Assembly (NCBI RefSeq): GCF_033845285.1
Contig: NZ_JAWXCX010000001.1
Span: 3,053,495 to 3,117,494 of the forward strand
DNA from: Marinococcus sp. PL1-022
GTDB taxonomy: Bacteria > Bacillota > Bacilli > Bacillales > Marinococcaceae
DNA: 64,000 nt
Direction of reading: 5' to 3'
Every line of letters begins with the position of its first letter. The stretch's first letter is position 1. Both the position numbers and the translations under genes were made by a program. Shown piece by piece: positions 8,212-15,855 of this stretch. The notes under the pieces are model-generated. The model was not told the origin of the DNA, did not search any database, and saw only the letters and a list, made by a program, of their open reading frames with translations.

Positions 8212-9420
8212 TTAAACGGTTTTTGGCACCGGATGGAAGCAGCGCTTGTAGATCCACTCGTAGTCGGACACTTTCAAGTCGCGAGGGTTGCCCTCTGTCT
8301 GCGGGTCGTTCATTGCTTCTTTGGCAAGACGCTCGGTCATGTCAGGATTTACGCCCTGCTCCTCGAGGGAAGGAATGTCAAGCTCTTCTGCAAGATCATA
8401 CATATACTGCACAGAAGCTTTAGCTGCCTCCTTGGTGCTCATGCGTGCGGTGTCGATGCCAAATGCCTGGGCGACACGTGCAAAGCGTTCCGGGGCACCT
8501 TTCCAGTTGTATTCCATTACCGGTCCCATCATAGCTGCGACGCATTGGCCGTGTGCTACTGGAATGATACCGCCCAGCGTCTGGCTCATGGCGTGCGCAG
8601 CACCGGCAGATTCACTGCCGTAGGAAAGGCCTGCAAGCATCGCAGCCTGGGACATGCCGTAACGGGCTTCAAGATCTTCACCATCGGCATAGGCGCGTCG
8701 GATGTATTTTGCAGCGTACTCAATCGCAAGCAGAGCCACTGCGTCTGTGACAGGCTGGGCGAATTTCATTGTATAGCATTCAACCGCGTGAGCGATCGCA
8801 TCAATACCGGTCATTGCAGTTACGTGCGGAGGCATGGAAACGTGCAGCTCCGGATCGATAATGGTTACGTATGCCGGAATGAGCGGGCCGCCGGTGTTAA
8901 ATTTAAATTCACGGTCTTCGTCTGTGATTACTGCCCACTGGGTTACTTCAGAGCCGGTGCCTGCTGTTGTTGGTACAGTTATGAATGGCGGGATGCGGCG
9001 CTCCAGCGGCTTTTTGCCCTCAGCAGCTTCATAATCGAGAATCGAGCCTTCGTGGGTAGCTTCCACGCCGATGGCCTTTGCAGTGTCCATTGAGCTTCCG
9101 CCGCCGACAGCGATCAGGCCGTTGCAGTTTTCTGCTGTGTAAAATTTGGATCCCTCTTCAATCAGGCGCACGGGAGGGTTTGGCTCTACTTTATTGAAGA
9201 GAACAGCCTCTACACCGGAAGCTTCAAGATTGTCGATAACGGGCTTTGTTACGCCTGCATTATGGATGCCCGGGTCTGTGAGGAGCAGCACTTTGTCAGA
9301 GCCGAAGGCTTTGATTTCTTCACCAATATGTTTAATGGCACCGATGCCGTGCTTGATTGCTGTAGGTACTTCAAATGTGTGATAGCTTAACATGCTTTCG
9401 ACCTTCATATTCATGCTCAT
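8212..9420 (-). CDS. gbsB: Iron-dependent (type III) choline dehydrogenase
   Basis: Oxidises choline to betaine aldehyde in glycine betaine synthesis. The 402-residue protein has the type III alcohol dehydrogenase fold: NAD-binding GGGSSMD (106-112), TTAGTGSE (151-158), and metal ligands D207 and H211 (GIDAIAHAVE) plus histidines in AAHAMSQTLGG and VAHGQC. The start is fixed by AAGGAGGA six bases before the ATG. It is the third gene of the minus-strand cluster gbsA-betA-gbsB, 102 bp behind betA. The coexistence with the GMC-type enzyme BetA is unusual because either can perform the same step. Confidence 0.9.
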   Translation of the reverse strand: MSMNMKVESMLSYHTFEVPTAIKHGIGAIKHIGEEIKAFGSDKVLLLTDPGIHNAGVTKPVIDNLEASGVEAVLFNKVEPNPPVRLIEEGSKFYTAENCNGLIAVGGGSSMDTAKAIGVEATHEGSILDYEAAEGKKPLERRIPPFITVPTTAGTGSEVTQWAVITDEDREFKFNTGGPLIPAYVTIIDPELHVSMPPHVTAMTGIDAIAHAVECYTMKFAQPVTDAVALLAIEYAAKYIRRAYADGEDLEARYGMSQAAMLAGLSYGSESAGAAHAMSQTLGGIIPVAHGQCVAAMMGPVMEYNWKGAPERFARVAQAFGIDTARMSTKEAAKASVQYMYDLAEELDIPSLEEQGVNPDMTERLAKEAMNDPQTEGNPRDLKVSDYEWIYKRCFHPVPKTV

Positions 9421-9442
9421 GGGAAAATCCTCCTTAATGAAT

Positions 9443-9514
9443 GAAAAAAGATCCTTTTTTCCAAAGCGAGGGCTTTTACAAAAAGCTGCGCTGGATAAAA
9501 AGAATCCTTTTTAT
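9443..9514. repeat. Two copies of a [14 protein letters not shown] between betA and gbsB
   Basis: GAAAAAAGATCCTTTTTTCC (9443-9462) and GATAAAAAGAATCCTTTTTA (9493-9512) are imperfect copies of the same AAAAAG-ATCC-TTTTT palindrome, 50 bp apart, in the leader of gbsB. They could be operator sites or weak hairpins at the betA 3' end. No strong terminator was seen in this gap. Confidence 0.35.
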
Positions 9515-9522
9515 ATTTTATT

Positions 9523-11208
9523 TTAGGACTTAATTGTCCCTGCATCCGACGGATCAACGCCGTGACGATAAAATTTTGTATGCATCGGTTCGAGCGGCTG
9601 TTGCTCAAGGATCAGATCCGCTGCTTTTTCAGCGATCATGAGTACGGGTGCATGAATGTTTCCGTTCGTCACATAGGGCATGACGGAGGCATCCACTACG
9701 CGAAGATTGTCGACTCCATGCACTTTCATCGTCTTCGGATCAACAACGGCCACTGGGTCTGAAGCAGGTCCCATTTTCGCAGTACCGCTCGGGTGCAACG
9801 CCGTTTCGGCATCATTCGCAACCCATTCCAGAATTTCTTCGTCTGTTTGTACAGCGTCCCCTGGAGCGATCTCTCCAGAATTGAATGGTTTCATGGCTGG
9901 TTGCGCCATGATTTCACGGGAAATGCGGATCGCTTCAACCCACTCGCGTCTATCCTGCTCCGTGGAAAGATAGTTGTACACCATGCTTGGATGCTCCTTT
10001 GGATCCTTAGAGCGGATCTTCAAGCTTCCTCGTGCGTCAGAATACATTGGCCCAACGTGCACTTGGAATCCGTGCTTCGTATCTGCTTTCTTGCCGTCAT
10101 AGCGTACTGCTACCGGGAGAAAGTGGAACATTAAATTCGGATAAGGAACAGTCTCGTTAGAGCGGACAAATCCCCCTCCTTCAAAATGATTCGACGCTGC
10201 GTGACCTTTACGGCCAAGCAGCCACTGCAGACCGATCCAAGGCATTTTCAACTTATTCAAGCTTGGCTGCATGGAAACCGGCTGTGGGCAGGAATACTGA
10301 ATATATGCTTCCAAATGGTCCTGCAGATTTTCACCGACACCCGGCAGATCAGCTATCGGCTCAATTCCAAGCGAACGCAGGTGTTCAGCGTCCCCGACTC
10401 CGGAAAGCTGAAGCAGCTGCGGAGAATTGATGGCGCCGCCGGAAAGAATGATCTCTCCGGCGTTCACCTTCAGCGTTTTGCCATTGTGTTGATATGTTAC
10501 ACTTTCTGCCTTTGTCCCGTTAAAATCTATGCTTTCAACAAACGCACGGGTTCTTACTGTAAGGTTTTTTCGATTCATAACCGGGTGCAAAAATGCACGG
10601 GAAGCAGACATTCGTCTGCCTTTATGGATATGCTTATCAAACGGCCCGAATCCTTCCTGGCGGTAACCGTTCACGTCCGGTGTGCGCGTATAGCCTGCTT
10701 CTACGGCTGATTCAAAAAACGCCTGGAACAACGGACTCGTTGCTGGCCCCCGTTCCAGCTTCAGCGGACCGTCCTGCCCGCGGAACTCGTCACCTTCTTC
10801 AGCTGCCATCGCGTTTTCCAACCGCTTGAAGTATGGAAGACAGTGCGCGTAGTTCCACTCCTCCATACCTTCGTCTGCCCCCCATCGTTCATAATCGAGA
10901 GGATTTCCGCGCTGATAAATCATTCCGTTAATAGAGCTGGAACCGCCGAGGACTTTTCCTCGCGCATGCTTAATGCGGCGACCGTTCATGTATGGTTCCG
11001 GATCAGACAGATACTTCCAGTCATAGAGACTCTTTCCTGCTGGAAACGGCAGTGCCGCCGGCATCTGAATCAGTAAGTCCCAAGCATAGTCACTTCGCCC
11101 TGCTTCTAGTACAAGCACGCTATTATTTTTATCGGCGCTTAACCGGTTCGCAAGTATAGATCCTGCACTGCCTCCACCAATAATTACATAGTCAAATGTT
11201 TCACTCAT
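9523..11208 (-). CDS. betA: Choline dehydrogenase, GMC flavoprotein
   Basis: FAD-dependent choline dehydrogenase, 561 residues, converting choline to betaine aldehyde and probably passing electrons to the respiratory chain. The Rossmann motif [11 protein letters not shown] opens the protein, [16 protein letters not shown] is the GMC signature 1, and [10 protein letters not shown] near the C-terminus carries the catalytic His. Sequence resembles proteobacterial BetA. I prefer the ATG at 11208: a run of seven G ends 8 bp before it, whereas the GTG at 11217 would abut that run. It follows gbsA by 170 bp. BetA is rarer in Bacillaceae than GbsB, so horizontal acquisition is possible. Confidence 0.9.
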   Translation of the reverse strand: MSETFDYVIIGGGSAGSILANRLSADKNNSVLVLEAGRSDYAWDLLIQMPAALPFPAGKSLYDWKYLSDPEPYMNGRRIKHARGKVLGGSSSINGMIYQRGNPLDYERWGADEGMEEWNYAHCLPYFKRLENAMAAEEGDEFRGQDGPLKLERGPATSPLFQAFFESAVEAGYTRTPDVNGYRQEGFGPFDKHIHKGRRMSASRAFLHPVMNRKNLTVRTRAFVESIDFNGTKAESVTYQHNGKTLKVNAGEIILSGGAINSPQLLQLSGVGDAEHLRSLGIEPIADLPGVGENLQDHLEAYIQYSCPQPVSMQPSLNKLKMPWIGLQWLLGRKGHAASNHFEGGGFVRSNETVPYPNLMFHFLPVAVRYDGKKADTKHGFQVHVGPMYSDARGSLKIRSKDPKEHPSMVYNYLSTEQDRREWVEAIRISREIMAQPAMKPFNSGEIAPGDAVQTDEEILEWVANDAETALHPSGTAKMGPASDPVAVVDPKTMKVHGVDNLRVVDASVMPYVTNGNIHAPVLMIAEKAADLILEQQPLEPMHTKFYRHGVDPSDAGTIKS

Positions 11209-11378
11209 ATTGTGCACCCCCCCAAAGTTTTTCTTTGTTTAACGATGTGTGTGAAGCTATTTAATAACTTTTGATCCAACTATGTTATTTCGTAGAGAGT
11301 TATTAATAAAATGATAATTACTCAACATAAAAAACGAGAGATTATTTATAGAGTTTGTATTTATCTGTTGCTGTCGAT

Positions 11379-12845
11379 CTAGAAAAAATTCAGAGCTTCC
11401 GGGTTCGTGTTACGGAAGATGTGTTTGGTTTCGGTGTACTCCTCCATGCCGACCTTGCCAAGCTCACGGCCGATGCCGGACTGCTTGTAGCCGCCCCACG
11501 GCGCCTGCGCAAAGTACGGGTGGAAGTCATTGATCCAGACAGTGCCAAGACGGAGGCCGGAGGCCACTCGCTCTGCTTTGCTGATGTCTGTGGTAAATGT
11601 AGCGCCGGCAAGACCGTAAACGGTGTCGTTCGCTTTTTCTACGGCTTCTTCTTCAGAGGTGAAGGTTTCCACGGTGAGTACCGGGCCGAAGATTTCTTCC
11701 TGCACGATTCTCATGTCGGAGCGGCAGTCGGTAAAGATCGTCGGGAGAAGGAAGAATCCCTTTTGGAGCGTTTCGTCGTCCGGACGTCCGCCGCCGACAG
11801 CAACGGTTGCTCCTTCCTGTTTACCGATGTCGATATAGTTTTCGACCTTGCTCAAGTGCTCCGCGGAAATAAGCGGTCCCATCTGGGTTTCTTCGTCCTG
11901 ACCACTGCCGAGACGAATGTTTTTCACCCGGTCAACGATCGCGTTGACGAAGTCGTCATGGATGGATTCCTCCACCAAAAGCCGTGCTCCGGCGGAACAA
12001 ACCTGTCCGGCATGGAAGAAAGCGGCGTTTAGCGCCTGGTCTACGGCTAGATCGAAATCAGCATCGGCGAAAACAATGTTAGGGTTTTTGCCACCAAGCT
12101 CAAGGGCGATTTTTTTCATATTGGAGGTGGCGGACTGCATGATTTTACGGCCGGTTTCAATACCGCCTGTAAAGGAAATCAGGTCCACGTCCACGCTTTC
12201 AGAAAGCTCCGCCCCGACGTCGGTGCCTTTTCCGAGCACAAGGTTGGCAACGCCTGCCGGAAGGCCGGCTTCTTCCATCAATTGAAATACCTTGACGGTC
12301 GTAAGCGGTGTGATCTCACTTGGTTTTACGATAATGGTGTTTCCCGTCGCAATAGCCGGTGCGATCTTCCAGGATGCCTGCAGCAGCGGGTAGTTCCAGG
12401 GGGTGATCTGGCCGCATACGCCCACAGGCTCACGGACGATTTTGCTGTCCGAGTCTGGAAGCGGGGAAGCAACGTATTCGCCGCCGTCTTTATCAGCAAG
12501 GCCGGCAAAATAATGGAATACTCCGGCGATATCATCCATATCGGCACGGCTTTCTCCCATTGTTTTACCTGTATCGAGCGTCTCGAGCTCTGCGAGTTCT
12601 TCCTTATCCCGCTCAATGAGCTGGGCTACCTTTAATACGTAAGCTCCGCGCTCCGAAGCGGTTGTAGAGGCCCATGGCCCTTTGTCAAATGCACGGCGGG
12701 CAGCCTGTACGGCTTTTACAGCGTCCTCACGGGAGCCTTCCGCTGCCTGCGTGATAACGCTTTGGTCAAGCGGATTAATAATGTCCCGGGTTTTGCCGTT
12801 AGCAGCGTCTACCCATTCGCCGTCAATGTACATGCGAATATCCAT
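11379..12845 (-). CDS. gbsA: Betaine aldehyde dehydrogenase
   Basis: Oxidises betaine aldehyde to glycine betaine with NAD(P), the second step of the pathway. The 488-residue protein has the aldehyde dehydrogenase catalytic set: N151 (TPWNYP), K174 (VKPSE), E249 (ELGGKNP) and nucleophile C283 (GQVCSAG). The ATG at 12845 follows AGGAGG at 8 bp; the open frame extends 30 codons further upstream but into the promoter region. First gene of gbsA-betA-gbsB, divergent from gbsR, from which it is separated by a shared regulatory region. Confidence 0.94.
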   Translation of the reverse strand: MDIRMYIDGEWVDAANGKTRDIINPLDQSVITQAAEGSREDAVKAVQAARRAFDKGPWASTTASERGAYVLKVAQLIERDKEELAELETLDTGKTMGESRADMDDIAGVFHYFAGLADKDGGEYVASPLPDSDSKIVREPVGVCGQITPWNYPLLQASWKIAPAIATGNTIIVKPSEITPLTTVKVFQLMEEAGLPAGVANLVLGKGTDVGAELSESVDVDLISFTGGIETGRKIMQSATSNMKKIALELGGKNPNIVFADADFDLAVDQALNAAFFHAGQVCSAGARLLVEESIHDDFVNAIVDRVKNIRLGSGQDEETQMGPLISAEHLSKVENYIDIGKQEGATVAVGGGRPDDETLQKGFFLLPTIFTDCRSDMRIVQEEIFGPVLTVETFTSEEEAVEKANDTVYGLAGATFTTDISKAERVASGLRLGTVWINDFHPYFAQAPWGGYKQSGIGRELGKVGMEEYTETKHIFRNTNPEALNFF

Positions 12846-12873
12846 ATGTGTATGCCTCCTAATTGTTAACTTT

Positions 12874-12891
12874 GTTAAAAAAATATTTAAC
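12874..12891. promoter_or_regulatory. Putative GbsR operator downstream of the gbsA promoter
   Basis: GTTAAAAAAATATTTAAC is an inverted repeat (GTTAAA/TTTAAC). It lies between the -10 box and the ribosome site of gbsA and matches 16 of 18 bases of the motif at 13140-13157 in front of gbsR. B. subtilis GbsR represses as a road-block from sites downstream of the promoter, which agrees with this place. Assignment to GbsR is inferred. Confidence 0.5.
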
Positions 12892-12906
12892 GTTTTGAAT
12901 AACTTA

Positions 12907-12935
12907 AATTTATCAGCTTTCGAACATCTTGTCAA
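12907..12935 (-). promoter_or_regulatory. Sigma-A promoter of gbsA
   Basis: Read on the minus strand: TTGACA, 17-bp spacer, TAAATT. The -35 box is perfect; the -10 box matches 4 of 6. The transcript would start about 55 bases before the gbsA start codon. Confidence 0.6.
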
Positions 12936-13103
12936 AGACCTGGCGGAAAATTTTTAGTGGCGTTCGAGGTTATCAGCCCGATATAAATAAATTTTAAAAA
13001 AGATTTATAAGGCTTTTTCACGCGCGTGCGAATATATCCGAAGGCTTTTTATTTCCCGGGGAATAAACATAAAAACCGCCGGCTGATATTTTTAGTCAGG
13101 CAT

Positions 13104-13131
13104 TTGACAAGAGATTTTTATACGTTAAGAT
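13104..13131 (+). promoter_or_regulatory. Sigma-A promoter of gbsR
   Basis: TTGACA, 16-bp spacer, TAAGAT. The surrounding TTTGACAAGA is identical to that of the divergent gbsA promoter. Confidence 0.5.
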
Positions 13132-13139
13132 TAGAAACT

Positions 13140-13157
13140 GTGAAGAAAATATTTAAC
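13140..13157. promoter_or_regulatory. Putative GbsR operator downstream of the gbsR promoter
   Basis: GTGAAGAAAATATTTAAC, second copy of the 18-bp motif (16 of 18 identical to 12874-12891), placed right after the expected start of the gbsR transcript. This would give autoregulation. A weak third copy (11 of 18) may be at 13789-13806 before the symporter. Confidence 0.5.
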
Positions 13158-13191
13158 AAATTGAATTTTTTTAATAGAAAAGGAGGAGCCC

Positions 13192-13761
13192 ATGACGGAT
13201 TCTCATCACCAGGATGAATGGAGGGAGTCACTCGAAGGCGCCAAAGACATTATCATTGATTCCCTGGCTGAAACCATGGATTTGTACGGTGTCACAAGAA
13301 GCGTTGGCACTTTGTATGGGACAATGTATGTGGAAGGCGATATGACGCTGGATGAAATGAGAGAAAAACTCGGAATGAGTAAACCGAGTATGAGCACCGG
13401 AGTACGAAAGCTTCAGGAGTTCAATGTTGTAAAGAAAACGCACCGGCGCGGAAAGCGAAAGCAGACCTACGTAGCCGAAAAGGATTTTTTCCGTTTTTTC
13501 ACCAACTTCTTTACCCAGCAGTGGGAGAGAGAAGTGCGGACGAATTTGAGCGCCATTAAAAGCGCCCGAAAACAATTGGACATGCTGATTCAGTCGGAAG
13601 AAGCAGAAGAGTCCATAAAAGAAGAAGCACGGGAGATCCAGCGGATCCTCAGCCAGTCGATCAAGTACTACAAATGGCTGAGTCGTCTCGTGGAGTCTAT
13701 GGAAACAGGAGAATTATTTAAATATATTCCGATAGAAGAAGACGATGAAAAAGAGAGATAA
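13192..13761 (+). CDS. gbsR: Choline-responsive repressor, GbsR family
   Basis: MarR-like transcription regulator of 189 residues. A winged helix-turn-helix (about residues 30-95: LDEMREKLGMSKPSMSTGVRKLQE, then the basic wing THRRGKRKQT) is followed by a helical C-terminal part. In B. subtilis GbsR senses choline in the cytoplasm and releases the gbsAB and opuB promoters. The ATG follows AAAGGAGGAG. Its place between gbsA (divergent) and the symporter gene (72 bp downstream) suggests it controls both. The last codons are part of a 9-bp hairpin (13753-13780). Confidence 0.9.
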   Translation: MTDSHHQDEWRESLEGAKDIIIDSLAETMDLYGVTRSVGTLYGTMYVEGDMTLDEMREKLGMSKPSMSTGVRKLQEFNVVKKTHRRGKRKQTYVAEKDFFRFFTNFFTQQWEREVRTNLSAIKSARKQLDMLIQSEEAEESIKEEAREIQRILSQSIKYYKWLSRLVESMETGELFKYIPIEEDDEKER

Positions 13762-13794
13762 CAGTTTTACTTTATCTCTCCGGAAAACGTTTTC
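13753..13794 (+). promoter_or_regulatory. Hairpin and palindrome between gbsR and the symporter
   Basis: GAGAGATAA/TTATCTCTC (13753-13780) overlaps the gbsR stop and has no T-run, so it is not a normal terminator. It is followed by the perfect 12-bp palindrome GAAAACGTTTTC (13783-13794). The palindrome resembles a cre site but lacks the TG and terminal A/T positions. Either could tune symporter expression. Confidence 0.35.
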
Positions 13795-13833
13795 GCAATA
13801 TTTAGAATTTTATTAAAACTTGAGGTGTTGCTG

Positions 13834-15471
13834 ATGATAGAAAAAAATTTAAACCTACTAAAGAGTCTGGGATTCGTCCTTCTGGTAGCCGCCGTACTGA
13901 TTTACATAATGGCTACGGGGGACGAAGTGATGTGGAGCGGCTTTATTGCCATGCTTGTTTTCTATGCGTTGATGTACTATGTCGGCGCCTATTTTGCCGC
14001 TAAAAAGTCTGATTCCCTCGACGACATGATGGTGGCCAAACGGAGTCTGCCGCTTGTTATCATGATTTTCACGATGGCTGCCACCTGGGTAGGCGGCGGT
14101 TATATTAACGGGACCGCCGAATCCACATACGTGGACGGCCTGGTGTGGGCCCAGGCGCCCTGGGGTTATGCCCTCAGTCTAATTATTGGGGGTATTTTTT
14201 ATGCGAGAAAAATGCGCCGGTATGAATTCAAAACCATTATTGATCCGCTCGAGCAGCGGTTTGGAAGGAAGATGGGCGGCCTGTTGTATCTTCCGGCCCT
14301 TCTCGGGGAAATGTTCTGGAGTGGTGCCATTCTGACAGCCCTCGGGACGACATTCGGTACGATTTTAGGGATCGATTTTACGACGTCGATTGTCATTTCA
14401 GCTATTATTGCGATCGCCTACACCGTATTTGGCGGCATGTGGGCGGTGGCCTATACAGACCTTTTACAGATGATTCTGCTTTTGGGCGGTTTGTTTCTGG
14501 TACTGCCATTTGCCTTTGGCAGCACCGGCAGCCTGAGCGTCAACTGGAACGATTATCAGGCGGATCTTGGCACCTACGCAAACCTTTTTCCGCCGCTTGA
14601 TGGATGGAACCATCCGGAATGGGGCAGCTATTTCTGGAACTGGTGGGACTATGCCTTTCTGTTGATTTTCGGCGGCATTGCCTGGCAGGTCTATTTTCAG
14701 CGCGTGCTTTCCGCTAAAGATGAAAAGACGGCGATGTGGTTTTCGATCATTGCCGGCGTTGTATGTATTATTGCGGCGGTCCCTGCTGTTCTTATTGGTA
14801 TCATCGGCTACAATGTCGACTGGGCGTCCTTTGGTACTTCAGCACCCGAAACAGCGGCCATGGTACTGCCGGAAGTGCTGCAGCATCTGACGCCGGGATG
14901 GGTAGCGGCGATCGGCCTCGGGGCACTTGCAGCCGCCGTTATGTCTTCCATGGACTCTTCGATTCTTTCCGCCTCCTCGATGGCGTCATGGAATATGTAC
15001 CGCCCGCTGATTCGTCCGAAAGCCTCCAGTAATGAACTGAAAAAAGTCATCAAGACCTCGATTGTGATTATCGGGGCAGCATCGACGCTGATTGCTTTAA
15101 ATGTCGGAAGTGTATATACCCTGTGGTACCTTGCATCGGATTTGATTTTCTGTATATTATTCCCGCAGCTGACCATGGCCCTGTTTTATAAAAATGCGAA
15201 TGTGTATGGTTCGCTTACAGCGTTTATTGTATCGATCTTTTTACGCCTTGGCGGCGGGGAGCCGGCAATCGGCCTGCCGGTCTTTCTTCCGTATCCAATG
15301 ATTGAAGACGGAATTGTGCTTTTCCCTTTCCGTACGGTGATTGTGATTATCGCGTTTATTCTCATATTTGTTGTTTCTGAAGCTACAAAGAAAAAAGCTG
15401 TGCCGAAGCCGCTTCTCATGCCTCATGAACGGAATGACAACGAAGCCTTGGAAAAACAGCCGTCTAAATAA
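13834..15471 (+). CDS. Sodium:solute symporter resembling the CHT1 (SLC5A7) choline transporter
   Basis: Membrane symporter of the SSS family, 545 residues, about 13 membrane segments. Long stretches match what I recall of the animal high-affinity choline transporter: ATWVGGGYINGTAE (83-96), WAQAPWGYALSLIIGG (105-120), MGGLLYLPALLGEMFW, WQVYFQRVLSA, AAVMSSMDSSILSASSM, and a GGEP near the end. The nearby betaine genes support choline as substrate: it would import the precursor for GbsB/BetA and GbsA. The ATG at 13834 lies 8 bp after TTGAGGTG; a GTG three codons earlier is less likely. B. subtilis uses ABC systems (OpuB/OpuC) for this job. Family certain, choline specificity inferred. Confidence 0.85.
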   Translation: MIEKNLNLLKSLGFVLLVAAVLIYIMATGDEVMWSGFIAMLVFYALMYYVGAYFAAKKSDSLDDMMVAKRSLPLVIMIFTMAATWVGGGYINGTAESTYVDGLVWAQAPWGYALSLIIGGIFYARKMRRYEFKTIIDPLEQRFGRKMGGLLYLPALLGEMFWSGAILTALGTTFGTILGIDFTTSIVISAIIAIAYTVFGGMWAVAYTDLLQMILLLGGLFLVLPFAFGSTGSLSVNWNDYQADLGTYANLFPPLDGWNHPEWGSYFWNWWDYAFLLIFGGIAWQVYFQRVLSAKDEKTAMWFSIIAGVVCIIAAVPAVLIGIIGYNVDWASFGTSAPETAAMVLPEVLQHLTPGWVAAIGLGALAAAVMSSMDSSILSASSMASWNMYRPLIRPKASSNELKKVIKTSIVIIGAASTLIALNVGSVYTLWYLASDLIFCILFPQLTMALFYKNANVYGSLTAFIVSIFLRLGGGEPAIGLPVFLPYPMIEDGIVLFPFRTVIVIIAFILIFVVSEATKKKAVPKPLLMPHERNDNEALEKQPSK

Positions 15472-15476
15472 AATCA

Positions 15477-15515
15477 AAAAAAGAGCCTGGAAGCAGCAAT
15501 GCTTTCAGGCTTTTT
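15477..15515 (+). terminator. Terminator after the choline symporter
   Basis: AGCCTGGAAGC pairs with GCTTTCAGGCT (one G-T pair) and ends in TTTTT. Confidence 0.85.
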
Positions 15516-15855
15516 GGCGTACTGCGCCGCATATACAGAGAAAAACAGCTTCTACAGCTGTATACTGAAGCTTAGGAAGTTTTCGGGAAGGTCAACATAC
15601 CTAACGGCGTTCAGTGCATCTATGTTAACATATTTCCTTTGTTTGTCCATTAAACATAAAAAAGAATAGCTATAATTAATGCTGTTTTTTAGCAAATATT
15701 TGTTGTCCATGCCGATAAGCGCCTGTTTTCATATTATTTCATGGTTATTTGCATTATATGGAAATAAGCAGGCAGAAAATGATTGAATTTCATCAGCATT
15801 TCTATAAAATAAAAGAAGTATTTCTGCGTGAATTTGATTAGAAGAGGAGACCCTG
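15516..15855. other. 340-bp intergenic region
   Basis: No convincing gene. It holds a likely promoter for the ABC exporter (TTGAAT at 15783, 16-bp spacer, TAAAAT at 15805) and the ribosome site GAAGAGGAG just before 15856. A 27-codon frame ending at 15841 has no ribosome site and overlaps that promoter. Confidence 0.4.

Noticed and set aside
8233-9093. Long open frame on the plus strand opposite gbsB
   Set aside because: No ribosome site, no recognisable protein features, and it lies fully inside a well-supported gene; it follows from codon bias on the other strand. The same holds for long antisense frames over the GH1, gbsA, transposase and tatD genes.
13783-13794. GAAAACGTTTTC as a cre site before the symporter
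   Set aside because: The outer TG and the final A/T positions of the consensus are not met, so it is listed only as a palindrome of unknown role.
15758-15841. 27-codon frame before the ABC exporter
   Set aside because: No ribosome site and it overlaps the likely promoter.
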